From the NCBI GenBank assembly GCA_041987545.1, contig JBHIWH010000005.1, forward strand, positions 1-64,000: 64,000 nucleotides of DNA, read 5' to 3'. Positions 8,683 through 16,915 of the stretch are shown piece after piece. The translations under genes were made by a program, and so were the position numbers. The stretch is from JAJRXR01 sp041987545. GTDB lineage: Bacteria; Planctomycetota; Phycisphaerae; Phycisphaerales; UBA1924. Numbering within the stretch: position 1 is the stretch's first letter; each line of letters starts with the position of its first letter. The notes beneath the pieces were generated by a model. It saw only the letters and a program-made list of their open reading frames with translations, was not told the DNA's origin and searched no databases.

Positions 8683-9010
8683 CGCGCCAGAGGTGGCGTG
8701 CCCGTTCACGCGCCTCGCGTATTGCTCTCGCTGATCGTCTGGCCTGATGCGAACCAGGCTTGGCATGAGCCCAGCGCTGCGTATCTTCACCTGGGTGAAC
8801 GTATCTCAACTCGACCGCTGCCCCACCAATTGTTGATACTCGTGCCGAACTTCGCCTCGATTGGTCCCCTGCCGGAGTTGTCGGCGTGTGCGTCTCGAAG
8901 CGTCGTGCTGTCGCAAGCCGCGGCGGAACAACATGCGACGGATCGAGCCTGCCATGAGCTTGCCAGCGCGCCCTGATTCGGCACGGCTTGCTGCATTCTG
9001 CGGCGCTGCT
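8683..9010. other. Gene-free stretch after the sigma gene
   Basis: No gene with recognisable features is seen on either strand. Minus-strand frames here (for example 'GGRIRTCDLRVM') are antisense reading of the tRNA-like repeat that follows and are not considered genes. Confidence 0.55.
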
Positions 9011-9165
9011 CCTTGGCCGCATCTCTCTAACCGCCAGCCGGGTAGGGAAGTACGGCCTCCCCCACTTGCGCTCTCATAACCCGGAGGTCGCAGGTTCGAA
9101 TCCTGCCCCCGCTATTTGAGGCTAACGCAAGCACGGTCAGTCCTTTGGGGCTGGCCGTAGTTCTG
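9011..9165 (+). repeat. tRNA-fMet 3'-half plus hairpin repeat, copy 1
   Basis: Bases 9073-9119 are identical over 47 positions to 2420-2466 of the tRNA-fMet locus, beginning inside the anticodon loop and running past the tRNA 3' end. The hairpin at 9133-9158 follows (one mismatch in the stem, same loop). The 5' half of the tRNA is absent. In its place is a different segment (9019-9072, including GCATCTCTCTAA and CAGCCGGGTAGGGAA) shared with copies 2 and 3 but not with the true tRNA. It lies between the convergent sigma gene and WD40 kinase gene. Confidence 0.88.
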
Positions 9166-9229
9166 CGCGGAGGTGGATGGTTCGAGCCGCGGGGTTTGTC
9201 TGGTTCGGCGGTGCAAGGTGAGAGGGGAG

Positions 9230-12200
9230 TCAGTGCGACGGCGCTGGTCTTACAGTCGACCACGCACGGACGGTGTAGTCGTCGGATGCGGAATAGAGCG
9301 TTGTGCCGTCTGGGGAGACGACGAGATCGTTGATGGTGTCGCGGTGCCCGCGGAGGACGGCGACGAGTTCCAGGGTCGCCGGATCCCAGATCCGGATCGT
9401 TGTGTCGGCGCAGCCGACGAAGAGGCGAGAGGCGTCCGGGAGCAGCGCGAGGGCCTCGATCGAACCCGCCGACGTCTCCAGGTCCGCGACTCGCTCACCG
9501 GTGTCGAGGTCGAGGACGTGGAGGACGCCTCGAACAGTCCCGACGTAGGCGCGTGCGTGGTCGCGGTCGATGAGCACGGAGCGCACTTGGGACCCTGCCT
9601 CGGCGAAGTCGTGGATCGCGGCGCCGTCGGCGTCGATCCACGCGAGCGTCGGCACCGTTTGCAGCCATGGGGCGCGATCAGAGGGCGCGTCCTGCGCGCG
9701 CGGGGTCATGTTCGCCAGATCAATCTCGATGGTCTGTCCCGCGTGGACAGTCAGGACGCCCGAGTGCACGTCCAGCACGTCGCGTCCTGGCGCCGATCCG
9801 CTGGGCTTGCCCCGCCCGAGGTCCACGACTTGCTCGAGGCGCCCCGCGGGGACCTCGTAGACGGCCAGGTGGATGGGGAAGGAGGGGGCGTCCCGCTCGC
9901 CGGCGCCCAGGGTGAGCACCGCGAGGCGGTCCGAGCCAAGGAACACGGCTTCATACACCCGCTCAGACCCGGCGGGGAGCTCGAGGCGCAGGGTGGGGCG
10001 GCCGGAGCCAGGCGCCGACAGCAAGACCTCGCGCGTGGTCGCATCGATGATGTTCGACCAGGGGACGTGCGAGGCCAGGGCCGTTCCATCCGCGTTCAAT
10101 GCAAGGGCCTCGGCGTACATCGTGTGACGGGCGATGATGCCGGGATCGACGGCGTCACGGACGCGCCACCTCCTGACCGCGCCGCCGTCGGCGCTGTAGA
10201 GGGTTTGACCGTCCGGGCTGAACGCGAGGGCGACAACGGCGCCGTCGTGCCCGATCAGGGAGCCGATCGGGGCCCCGGTGGCGGCGTCCCGGAGCGAGAT
10301 CACGCGGTCCTGGCCGCTTGTCGCGAGCACTCGCCCGTCGGGGCTGAACGCGACACTCATGAGCGCATCGTCGTGAGCCTCGGCGTGCCCCCACAGCCGG
10401 CGCCCGGTGGCGGTGTCATACAGATCGACGCGGCGATCGAGTGTGGCGACGGCGACGCTCGCGCCGTCCGGGGCGAAGCTCGTCCGCGAAACGCCCTCGC
10501 GCGAGCTGCCGAGCCCGACGGGCGCGTGGTCCGCGTCGAGGGATCGAATGCTGGGAGAGCGCCCTTGCCACGGGACCCAGCGGGTCGCGCCCGGATCGAG
10601 CGAAGCGGAGTAGGCGGTACGCTCCCAGTCGCGGTCGAGAAGACTCCTCAGTCGATCCGGGTCGGCGTCGAGCGCGTCGTAGCTCACCCAGGGCGGTCTG
10701 CGCCGGGGTTCGTACGACCACCGCTCGGTCTCCCGCCCGGAGACGAGGTCGCGAACGAGGAGATCCCCGGAGATCGTCTCGTACAGGATCGCGCCGCCTC
10801 GCGCACGGTCGATGCCGAGGCACCGCTGGTCGGGTTCCGCGGTCCAGTGCCCGACGGGGCGGAGCGTGTCGGCGTCGAAGGACTCGAACCGGTGGGTGAG
10901 GTTGTAGTAGTGCGAGGCGGTGTGCAGCACGCCGCCGTCGGCGCCGGGCCAGCAGGCGGCGAAGACGAAGTCGGCGGTCTCGCCGCGCCATGGATTCTCG
11001 CTGACGCCGTGGGCCACGCTGGCGTCCAGCTGCCCCTGGTAGTGCCACCACTCCCACCCGCGTAGGTGTGCGGGAGCACGGTCGAGAAACTCTCGCGCGA
11101 GGCGGGCGTCGCCGTCACGGATCGCGGCGGCGGCGGCGGAGATCGCGGCCTGGTACGCCGCCCTGTCGGCCTGGACGGCGGCGGTCTCGGCGTTCCGCTG
11201 CGAGGCGACCGCCCGGAGACCGAACGCGACAGAGGTGACCGCGGCGGCGATCAGCAGCGTCAGCGCCGCGGCCGAGGAGAGCACGGCGGCGCGGTGGCGG
11301 CGCGAGAACTTCCGGGCTCGGTACCACCGGCTCTGGGCGCGGGCCAGGATCGGCTCGTCGCGGAGCGTGCGGCGCAGGTCCTCGCCCAGGGCGGCGGCGG
11401 ACTCGTACCGGCGCTCGATGTCCCGCTCCAGCGCCTTGCCCACGATGACGGTGAGGTCGCCGTGCAGCGTCGCGTCCACGGCCGACAACGGCGGCGGCTC
11501 CTTCTCCGCCACCGTCCGCGCCGCCTCGGGGATCGACATGCCCGTCAGGTCGTGCGGGGAGCGGCCCGAGAGCACCCGGTAGAGCAGGACGCCGATGGCG
11601 TAGACGTCGGTGCGCGTGTCGATGCCGTCGTGATCGCCCGCGAGCTGCTCGGGGCTCATGCACGCGAGAGACCCGATGATCTGCCCGGCGTGGGTGTGCC
11701 GGGTGACCCCGTCGGTGTCCTCGGTGAGCCGTGCGATGCCGAAGTCCACGATCTTGGGCTGCCCGATCGAGTCGATCACGCCCGAGCCGGTCCCGCGCGT
11801 CCCCTCGCCGTCGTCGGCGGTGGCCACCAGTACGTTGGCGGTCTTGAGATCCCGGTGCAGGATGCCCTTCTGGTGCGCGTGCTGCACCGCGTCGCACACC
11901 CGGGCGAGCAGCTCCACGCGTTGCCCGACCGAGAGCCCGTGCTCGTCGGCGTGCCGGTCGATCGGCAGGCCCTCGACGTACTCCATCGCGTAGTACGAGC
12001 GCCGGGCGCCGTGCGCGACATCGGTCCCGGCCTCGAAGACCTGCGCGATCCCGGGGTGGTGCAGGCGCGCCAGCAGGTTCGACTCCCGCTGGAAACGACG
12101 GACGACCTCGCGGCTGGCGATGCCCTCACGGATGATCTTGATCGCGACGCGCCGCCGCGGCTCGTCCTGCTCCGCCTCGTACACCACGCCCATCCCGCCG

Positions 12201-12475
12201 CGACCGATCTCCCGGACCACGCGGTAGCGGCCGATCCGCTCGGGGATCGGCCCGGGCGCCTCGCCCGCCAGTCCCGCGGCAAGCAGGCCGGCGCCCGCCC
12301 CGGGCGAGAGTTCCTCGAGGTCGATGGTGTCCGAGCGCAGCATCCTCTCGACCGCCTCGCGGAGCGCCGCGTCGCCGGCGCACCGTCTCTCGAGCTCCGC
12401 GGACCGCTCGGGCTCGGGGAGGTCGCAGACCTCATCGAACAGCGCGAAGGCCCGCGCTCGGCGCACCGCGGTCAT
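9230..12475 (-). CDS. Membrane Ser/Thr protein kinase with C-terminal WD40 repeats
   Basis: A 1,081-residue kinase. The kinase domain (about 82-350) shows 'GRGGMGVVYEA', Lys113 (VAIKII), 'HRDLKTANV' at 207-215 and 'DFGIAR' at 244-249. A membrane segment near residue 430 ('AALTLLIAAAVTSVAFGL') is followed by a long extracytoplasmic part with WD40-type units such as 'FSPDGRVLATSGQDRVISLRD' and 'VSPDGTTLYSASDDYTVRAWS'. The ATG at 12475 overlaps the sigma stop codon (ATGA), which favours it over a frame from 12556 and implies translational coupling. The propeller probably senses or binds a partner outside the cytoplasm; this is inference. Confidence 0.87.
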   Translation of the reverse strand: MTAVRRARAFALFDEVCDLPEPERSAELERRCAGDAALREAVERMLRSDTIDLEELSPGAGAGLLAAGLAGEAPGPIPERIGRYRVVREIGRGGMGVVYEAEQDEPRRRVAIKIIREGIASREVVRRFQRESNLLARLHHPGIAQVFEAGTDVAHGARRSYYAMEYVEGLPIDRHADEHGLSVGQRVELLARVCDAVQHAHQKGILHRDLKTANVLVATADDGEGTRGTGSGVIDSIGQPKIVDFGIARLTEDTDGVTRHTHAGQIIGSLACMSPEQLAGDHDGIDTRTDVYAIGVLLYRVLSGRSPHDLTGMSIPEAARTVAEKEPPPLSAVDATLHGDLTVIVGKALERDIERRYESAAALGEDLRRTLRDEPILARAQSRWYRARKFSRRHRAAVLSSAAALTLLIAAAVTSVAFGLRAVASQRNAETAAVQADRAAYQAAISAAAAAIRDGDARLAREFLDRAPAHLRGWEWWHYQGQLDASVAHGVSENPWRGETADFVFAACWPGADGGVLHTASHYYNLTHRFESFDADTLRPVGHWTAEPDQRCLGIDRARGGAILYETISGDLLVRDLVSGRETERWSYEPRRRPPWVSYDALDADPDRLRSLLDRDWERTAYSASLDPGATRWVPWQGRSPSIRSLDADHAPVGLGSSREGVSRTSFAPDGASVAVATLDRRVDLYDTATGRRLWGHAEAHDDALMSVAFSPDGRVLATSGQDRVISLRDAATGAPIGSLIGHDGAVVALAFSPDGQTLYSADGGAVRRWRVRDAVDPGIIARHTMYAEALALNADGTALASHVPWSNIIDATTREVLLSAPGSGRPTLRLELPAGSERVYEAVFLGSDRLAVLTLGAGERDAPSFPIHLAVYEVPAGRLEQVVDLGRGKPSGSAPGRDVLDVHSGVLTVHAGQTIEIDLANMTPRAQDAPSDRAPWLQTVPTLAWIDADGAAIHDFAEAGSQVRSVLIDRDHARAYVGTVRGVLHVLDLDTGERVADLETSAGSIEALALLPDASRLFVGCADTTIRIWDPATLELVAVLRGHRDTINDLVVSPDGTTLYSASDDYTVRAWSTVRPAPSH

Positions 12476-13110
12476 GCCCCCCCACCCCCGGGCGGGGGGT
12501 CCCCCCCGTCCTCCTCGCCGAGCTCGGACAGGATCCACGCCCGGCAGCGCCGCCACGAGCGCTCGATGGTCCGCTCCGAGACGTCGAGCAGGCGGGCGAT
12601 CTCGGCGTTGGTCAGGCCGCCGAAGTAGCGCATCTCGACGATCCGGGCGCCCCGCTCGTCCGTCTCCGCCAGCGCGGTCAGCAGGTCGTCGAGCTGGATC
12701 AGGTCGATGGCGCCGGCGCCCGAGGGCGACTCGATCGCCGTGAGCGGCTCACGCCTGGAGCCCGACCCGCCCCGCTTGACGGCCCGCTTGGCCCGGGCGT
12801 GGTCGCGGAGGATCTGGCGCATGGCGGTCGAGGCGACGGCGCAGAAGTGCCCGCGGCTCTCCCATCGTCGCTCGGGGTCGCCCACCAGCTTGATGTAGGC
12901 CTCGTGGACCAGCGCGGTCGGCTGGAGCGTGTGGTCGGCGGACTGGGACCGGAAGTACGAGCCGGCGGTCGCCCGGAGCTGCTCGTAGACCAGCTCGAGC
13001 AGGCGGGCCGAGGCCTGGGCGTCGCCCCCCAGCGACTGGTTGAGCAGGAGGGTCATCTCCGCCGGCGGGGCACGCCCGCGATCGCCGTCCTCGGGGGGCG
13101 TCGGCTCCAC
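12472..13110 (-). CDS. ECF-type sigma factor (Sigma70_ECF family), paired with WD40 kinase
   Basis: A 212-residue protein from the GTG at 13110. It carries the family block 'HTLQPTALVHEAYIKLV', 'STAMRQILRDHARAKRA', and a C-terminal helix-turn-helix 'LTNAEIARLLDVSERTIERSW'. The ATG at 13056 is an alternative start giving 194 residues; the longer form leaves about 25 residues before the first conserved helix, as in the sigma gene at 59752. A much longer frame from 13452 overlaps the divergent dockerin gene and is rejected. Its TGA overlaps the kinase ATG. It is divergent from the glycine-rich dockerin gene at 13313, which may be a target. Confidence 0.84.
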   Translation of the reverse strand: MEPTPPEDGDRGRAPPAEMTLLLNQSLGGDAQASARLLELVYEQLRATAGSYFRSQSADHTLQPTALVHEAYIKLVGDPERRWESRGHFCAVASTAMRQILRDHARAKRAVKRGGSGSRREPLTAIESPSGAGAIDLIQLDDLLTALAETDERGARIVEMRYFGGLTNAEIARLLDVSERTIERSWRRCRAWILSELGEEDGGDPPPGGGGA

Positions 13111-13312
13111 GCCGTCATCGTACCGCCCCCGTCCAGAACCCCGACCGGGGCCGATCGAGAGGGATCTGCAAAAAAGTCCCGGCCCGGGTGTCGGCCCCGG
13201 GGCGGGACCGGCGTGAACGGGGGTGAGGGGACCGGGGAACCAGGGCGGGCGGGGGCCCGCCGGCCCGGCATGCGTCGTCCCCGCCCGCGCCAACCACCAA
13301 GGAGCGATGACC

Positions 13313-16129
13313 ATGAACCGATCGAGACTCAGCACGCTGACCGCGGCGTCCACGCTGGCGCTGCTCGCGGGCGCCGCCCACGCCGCCGACCCCACCATGC
13401 CCAACGGGGCGCTGCCCGTCGTCCACGTGGGGCGGTACACGCAGGAGTTCACCGTCCCGGGCTATTACGGCTCGACGTGGCGGTTCGTCGTCGAGGGCGC
13501 CGACGGCGGCGACGCCTCGCGCCGGAGGAACGGGAACGAGGTCGAGCGCTACTACGGCGGGCCGGGCGCCACGATGACCTTCAATTGCGTCATCGGGACG
13601 GGCGTGGGCCAGCTCCGTCCCGGGGGGACCATCCGGTACATCATCGGGGATCTGGGTGAGACGCACTCGACCACCACATACGCCGATGCGTTCAGGGTCG
13701 ATGGGGCCGGCGGCGGCGGGGGCGCGGGCAGCGGCATCCTGTACCTGCCGCCGGGCGAGACCGACTGGAACAACGCCGAGATCCTCGCCGCCGCGGCCGG
13801 CGGCGGAGGGGCCTATGTCATCTCCGGCGGCTCGTCCCAGGAAGGCCACGGGGGCGAGGCGTACACGGGCGCCTGCGGCGGGAACCCGACGTTCGGGTGT
13901 GACGGCAACGAGGTCCGATCCGCGTGTGACGGTGAATCAGCGAGCGGTGATCATGCTGAAAACGGTACGTATGTCCCCGTCGGTGGGATGGGTACGAACG
14001 ACGCGTTCCCCGATGGCGGGCAGTGGGAGTTCAGCCTTGGATCACGGACCGGCGCCTGGGGATTCGGCGGCGGTGGGCTCGGCGGGGGTGAAGGCCAATA
14101 CGTAAGTGCCGGGGGCGGCGGCGGGTACGCCGGGGGGGGAGGGTACTGCGCAGCCTTTAGCCATCCGCATGAGTACGACTGCCACGGCGGGGGCGGCGGC
14201 GGCGGGAGCTACATCAACCCCGTCTACGCCATGAACGAGCTCAGGATCTCGAACAACACGGGCAAGTACGGCGCGGGCGACGCCCGGCCCGTCATCGTGA
14301 GCCTGGACAACGACACATGGCCCGGCGCGGTCCCGCTCGCCAGCGGCGAGGTCGCCGCGGCGGCCTTCGACATCGCCACCCCCAGCGCCTTCGGGTTCTG
14401 CGGGCAGGGCGTCACCGCCCCCGACGTCTGGTTCTCGTACACCAACGCCGGGCTCTGCCCCGAGCAGCTCACGCTCACGCTCGACGAGCTCGATTTCTCG
14501 GGGGCGGCGCTGACGCCCGGCACGATCACGATTCACGGCTACACCGGGGCCGACCCCACCACCGGCGCCTGCCGGTCCGTCTCGGCGGGAGGCGTCTACA
14601 CCGACGTCGTCCAGCCCGGGGAGACGGTCGCCCTCCGGGTCTCCTCGTCCGACCTCGCCGCGGCGCCCCTGCTCCGCCTCGCGACCGAGGCGGTCCCCGA
14701 CACCAACACGAACATCTTCACGCCCGCGGCGGTGATCGATGGGGTCGAGACGTTCGTCGACTTCTGCGGCGGGCCCGTCACCCTCGACTACACCGACTGC
14801 GACCCGACGATCACCGATGGGTACCTCGGGTACTACGAGTTTGTCAACACCAACGGCTGCACGGTCGACGCGACGTTCCAGCTCACCTCGGGCGTGCTCA
14901 GCGAGATCCGCGTCTTCGACGTCGAGAACGGGTGCGCCGAGCCGCAGATCGGGCAGCTCACCAGCACGCTCGCCCCCGGCGAGCGGATGCTCCTCCAGAT
15001 CATCTCCCAGACCGGGAACCCGCTGGCGTTTCAGATCGACATCGCGTTCGACCCGACGCTGCCCGACTGCGACAACGACGGCGTCCCCGACTCGTGCGAC
15101 CCGGACGGGCCGTGCGAGCTCCCCGCCAACGACGACATGGCCAACCCCTTCGACCTGCCCCTGGGCCAGAGCCCCTACGACGCACGCCGGGCGACGCACG
15201 ACGGCACGTCCTCGTGCGACGCGGCGGCCTCCAGGGGGGACGTCTGGTACACGCACACTGCCGCGGCGGACGGGCAGCTGATCGTCTCGGCCCTCAGCAA
15301 CGCCGGCCTCGCCGACACCGGGCGGGTCGGGCTCACGCTCTTCACCGGCGACGGGCTGACCGAGATCGACTGCGACTACGCCGGCGCGCAGACGGACCTG
15401 TACCCGATCGGCGCGGAGCGCAACACTGTCGCCGTCGCCCCGGTCGCGGCCGGCGACACGGTGCTCGTCCGCCTGGTCATGCCCGCCGACGCGACTCCGG
15501 CCGACCCGATCGCCCAGGGCTCGATCTGGATCGACCTTGATACGTCGTTCACCAATGACCTCTGCGATCGCCCGGTGGAGATCCCCCTCGCCGGCGACGG
15601 CTCGGTGGACCTGCCCTTCGACCTCACCTACGCCCAGAACGACGCGTACGGGGACGGCTGCATCGGTTCGGGGGCCCAGATCCGCGACGCGTGGTACACC
15701 TTCACCGCGCCCTCGGCCGGCACGGCGACCTTCTACTCACGGCGCAACGGCGGCGCCTCCCCCGTACTCGGCGTCTTCGAGTTCTACGACGCGTGCGGCG
15801 GGACGGTCCTCGGGTGCAGCCAGGCCGGCGCCATCGGCGTGGACTTCGACATGACCCGCGGCCAGACGGTCTGGGTCCGGGCGATGCGCGTCGAGCTCTT
15901 TGTGAACCTCACCGACCCGGTGCTGCGGACGACCTTCGTCGGCGTGCCGGGGTGCGGCGACGCGGACCTGGCCGAGCCATTCGGGCAGCTCGACTTCTCC
16001 GACGTCGTCGCCTTCCTGACCGGGTTCGGGACGTGCGAGCCAGAGGCCGACCTCGCCGAGCCGTTCGGGTCGTGCGACTTCTCCGATGTGATCGCCTTCC
16101 TCTCGGCGTTCGGCGCCGGCTGCCCGTAG
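13313..16129 (+). CDS. Large exported glycine-rich protein with C-terminal dockerin-like repeats
   Basis: A 938-residue exported protein. The signal peptide 'LTAASTLALLAGAAHAAD' follows an ATG placed eight bases after AAGGAG; an ATG at 13307 is closer than ideal. Residues about 35-330 form a glycine-rich domain starting 'YTQEFTVPGYYGSTWRFVVEG', resembling the Gly_rich protein domain of the ALK receptor and bacterial homologues. Repeated beta domains follow, with a Ca-site-like spacer 'DCDNDGVPDSCD' and two 'DVWYTHTA / DAWYTFTA' modules. The C terminus has two dockerin-like repeats, 'ADLAEPFGQLDFSDVVAFL' and 'ADLAEPFGSCDFSDVIAFL', ending in GCP. A surface role is inferred; no catalytic domain is seen. 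A strong terminator follows. Confidence 0.8.
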   Translation: MNRSRLSTLTAASTLALLAGAAHAADPTMPNGALPVVHVGRYTQEFTVPGYYGSTWRFVVEGADGGDASRRRNGNEVERYYGGPGATMTFNCVIGTGVGQLRPGGTIRYIIGDLGETHSTTTYADAFRVDGAGGGGGAGSGILYLPPGETDWNNAEILAAAAGGGGAYVISGGSSQEGHGGEAYTGACGGNPTFGCDGNEVRSACDGESASGDHAENGTYVPVGGMGTNDAFPDGGQWEFSLGSRTGAWGFGGGGLGGGEGQYVSAGGGGGYAGGGGYCAAFSHPHEYDCHGGGGGGGSYINPVYAMNELRISNNTGKYGAGDARPVIVSLDNDTWPGAVPLASGEVAAAAFDIATPSAFGFCGQGVTAPDVWFSYTNAGLCPEQLTLTLDELDFSGAALTPGTITIHGYTGADPTTGACRSVSAGGVYTDVVQPGETVALRVSSSDLAAAPLLRLATEAVPDTNTNIFTPAAVIDGVETFVDFCGGPVTLDYTDCDPTITDGYLGYYEFVNTNGCTVDATFQLTSGVLSEIRVFDVENGCAEPQIGQLTSTLAPGERMLLQIISQTGNPLAFQIDIAFDPTLPDCDNDGVPDSCDPDGPCELPANDDMANPFDLPLGQSPYDARRATHDGTSSCDAAASRGDVWYTHTAAADGQLIVSALSNAGLADTGRVGLTLFTGDGLTEIDCDYAGAQTDLYPIGAERNTVAVAPVAAGDTVLVRLVMPADATPADPIAQGSIWIDLDTSFTNDLCDRPVEIPLAGDGSVDLPFDLTYAQNDAYGDGCIGSGAQIRDAWYTFTAPSAGTATFYSRRNGGASPVLGVFEFYDACGGTVLGCSQAGAIGVDFDMTRGQTVWVRAMRVELFVNLTDPVLRTTFVGVPGCGDADLAEPFGQLDFSDVVAFLTGFGTCEPEADLAEPFGSCDFSDVIAFLSAFGAGCP

Positions 16130-16157
16130 GCCATCCGCGAGCCTATCTGAACTTCCC

Positions 16158-16193
16158 GGGCCCCACCCTTCGATGCGACGGGTGGGGCCCTTT
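16158..16193 (+). terminator. Rho-independent terminator after the glycine-rich dockerin gene
   Basis: An 11-bp perfect stem (GGGCCCCACCC at 16158-16168 with GGGTGGGGCCC at 16180-16190) around an eleven-base loop, followed by TTT. Confidence 0.85.
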
Positions 16194-16269
16194 CGACTCG
16201 ATCGCGGTGTGCCCGAGTTGCTCATCAATCCAAGCCCGAGCTTGCTCGCACACCCGGACTTGCCGTGCC

Positions 16270-16450
16270 TTGCCGCATTCTTCCGCGCCTGCCTTGAGCG
16301 GCATCTCTCTAATGACCAATCGGATAAGGAACTGCGACCTCCCCCACTCACGCTCTCATACCCCGGAGGTCGCAGGTTCGAATCCTGCTCCCGCCATCTG
16401 AGGCGAAGCGAGCACGGCCAGTCCTTTGGGGCTGGCCGTTGCTGTGCGCG
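16270..16450 (+). repeat. tRNA-fMet 3'-half plus hairpin repeat, copy 2
   Basis: Bases 16355-16401 match 2420-2466 of the tRNA-fMet locus with four substitutions; the T arm is intact. The hairpin at 16414-16439 has a perfect stem and the TCCTTTGGGG loop. The upstream replacement segment (from about 16270, with TTGCCGCATTC, GCATCTCTCTAA and the block CCCCCACTCACGCTCTCAT) is shared with copies 1 and 3. It lies between the convergent dockerin gene and aspartyl protease gene, after a separate strong terminator. Confidence 0.87.
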
Positions 16451-16689
16451 GGGAAGGGTGGATCGGGCGCGGGGCTTGTCTGGGCTTGCCGAAGTGACGG
16501 CGTTGCTTGCGCACGCGCGCACGAACTCAGCCCCCGAGTGCGGACATCTTTGGCCGTGGCGCCTGGTGCTATCAACTGAAGGAGTCGGCGCCCGGTGGAG
16601 GCCCTTGTCTCACTTCCCGGGTGGGCCGGAGGCCGCAGATTAGACCGCCTTGAGGACGAGTGCTCCCCGGCCTGGTCCTGCCGTCGTTC

Positions 16690-16815
16690 GGGGCCACATC
16701 GCGGCGACTGATCCACGACCGGGACCCGCGGCTCGGCGGAGGCTTCGGCGACCTGCTCTCGGTCCTCCGGCATGACCTCGAACCGGCCCCCGGCCCGGAG
16801 CCCCAGCCTCAACGC
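16690..16815 (+). pseudogene. Frameshifted remnant of a DDE/rve-type transposase
   Basis: Two short peptides in adjoining frames match the catalytic-core consensus of integrase-type transposases. 'RLIHDRDPRLGGGFGDLL' (from 16705) resembles the second catalytic Asp region, usually RFLIHDRDAKF. 'SSGMTSNRPPARSPSLNAY' (from 16763, shifted one base) resembles the stretch 'PPRSPNLNAYAER' before the catalytic Glu. The frame change falls near 16756-16760. Nothing else of the gene is recognisable. It lies about 250 bases past repeat copy 2. The call rests on motif recall without a database search. Confidence 0.45.
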
Positions 16816-16915
16816 GTATGCGGATCGGCGGCTTGCTCCGCTCATACCGCCACTCAGCCGCCAACGCCGAGAACTCGGACACGCCGGGAACTAAACCGGC
16901 GTCCAAGTCTCGGAT

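Noticed and set aside
9073..9114. Repeat copies as functional tRNA genes
   Set aside because: Only the anticodon loop to the 3' end is present. The upstream sequence cannot form the acceptor and D arms, and copies 2 and 3 have changes in the acceptor or anticodon.
9027..9263. Minus-strand open frame reading 'GGRIRTCDLRVM', and similar frames at 16348-16845, 15737-16522 and 30318-30566
   Set aside because: These are antisense translations of the tRNA-3'-half repeats, a well-known kind of spurious protein. They have no ribosome sites and no conserved function.
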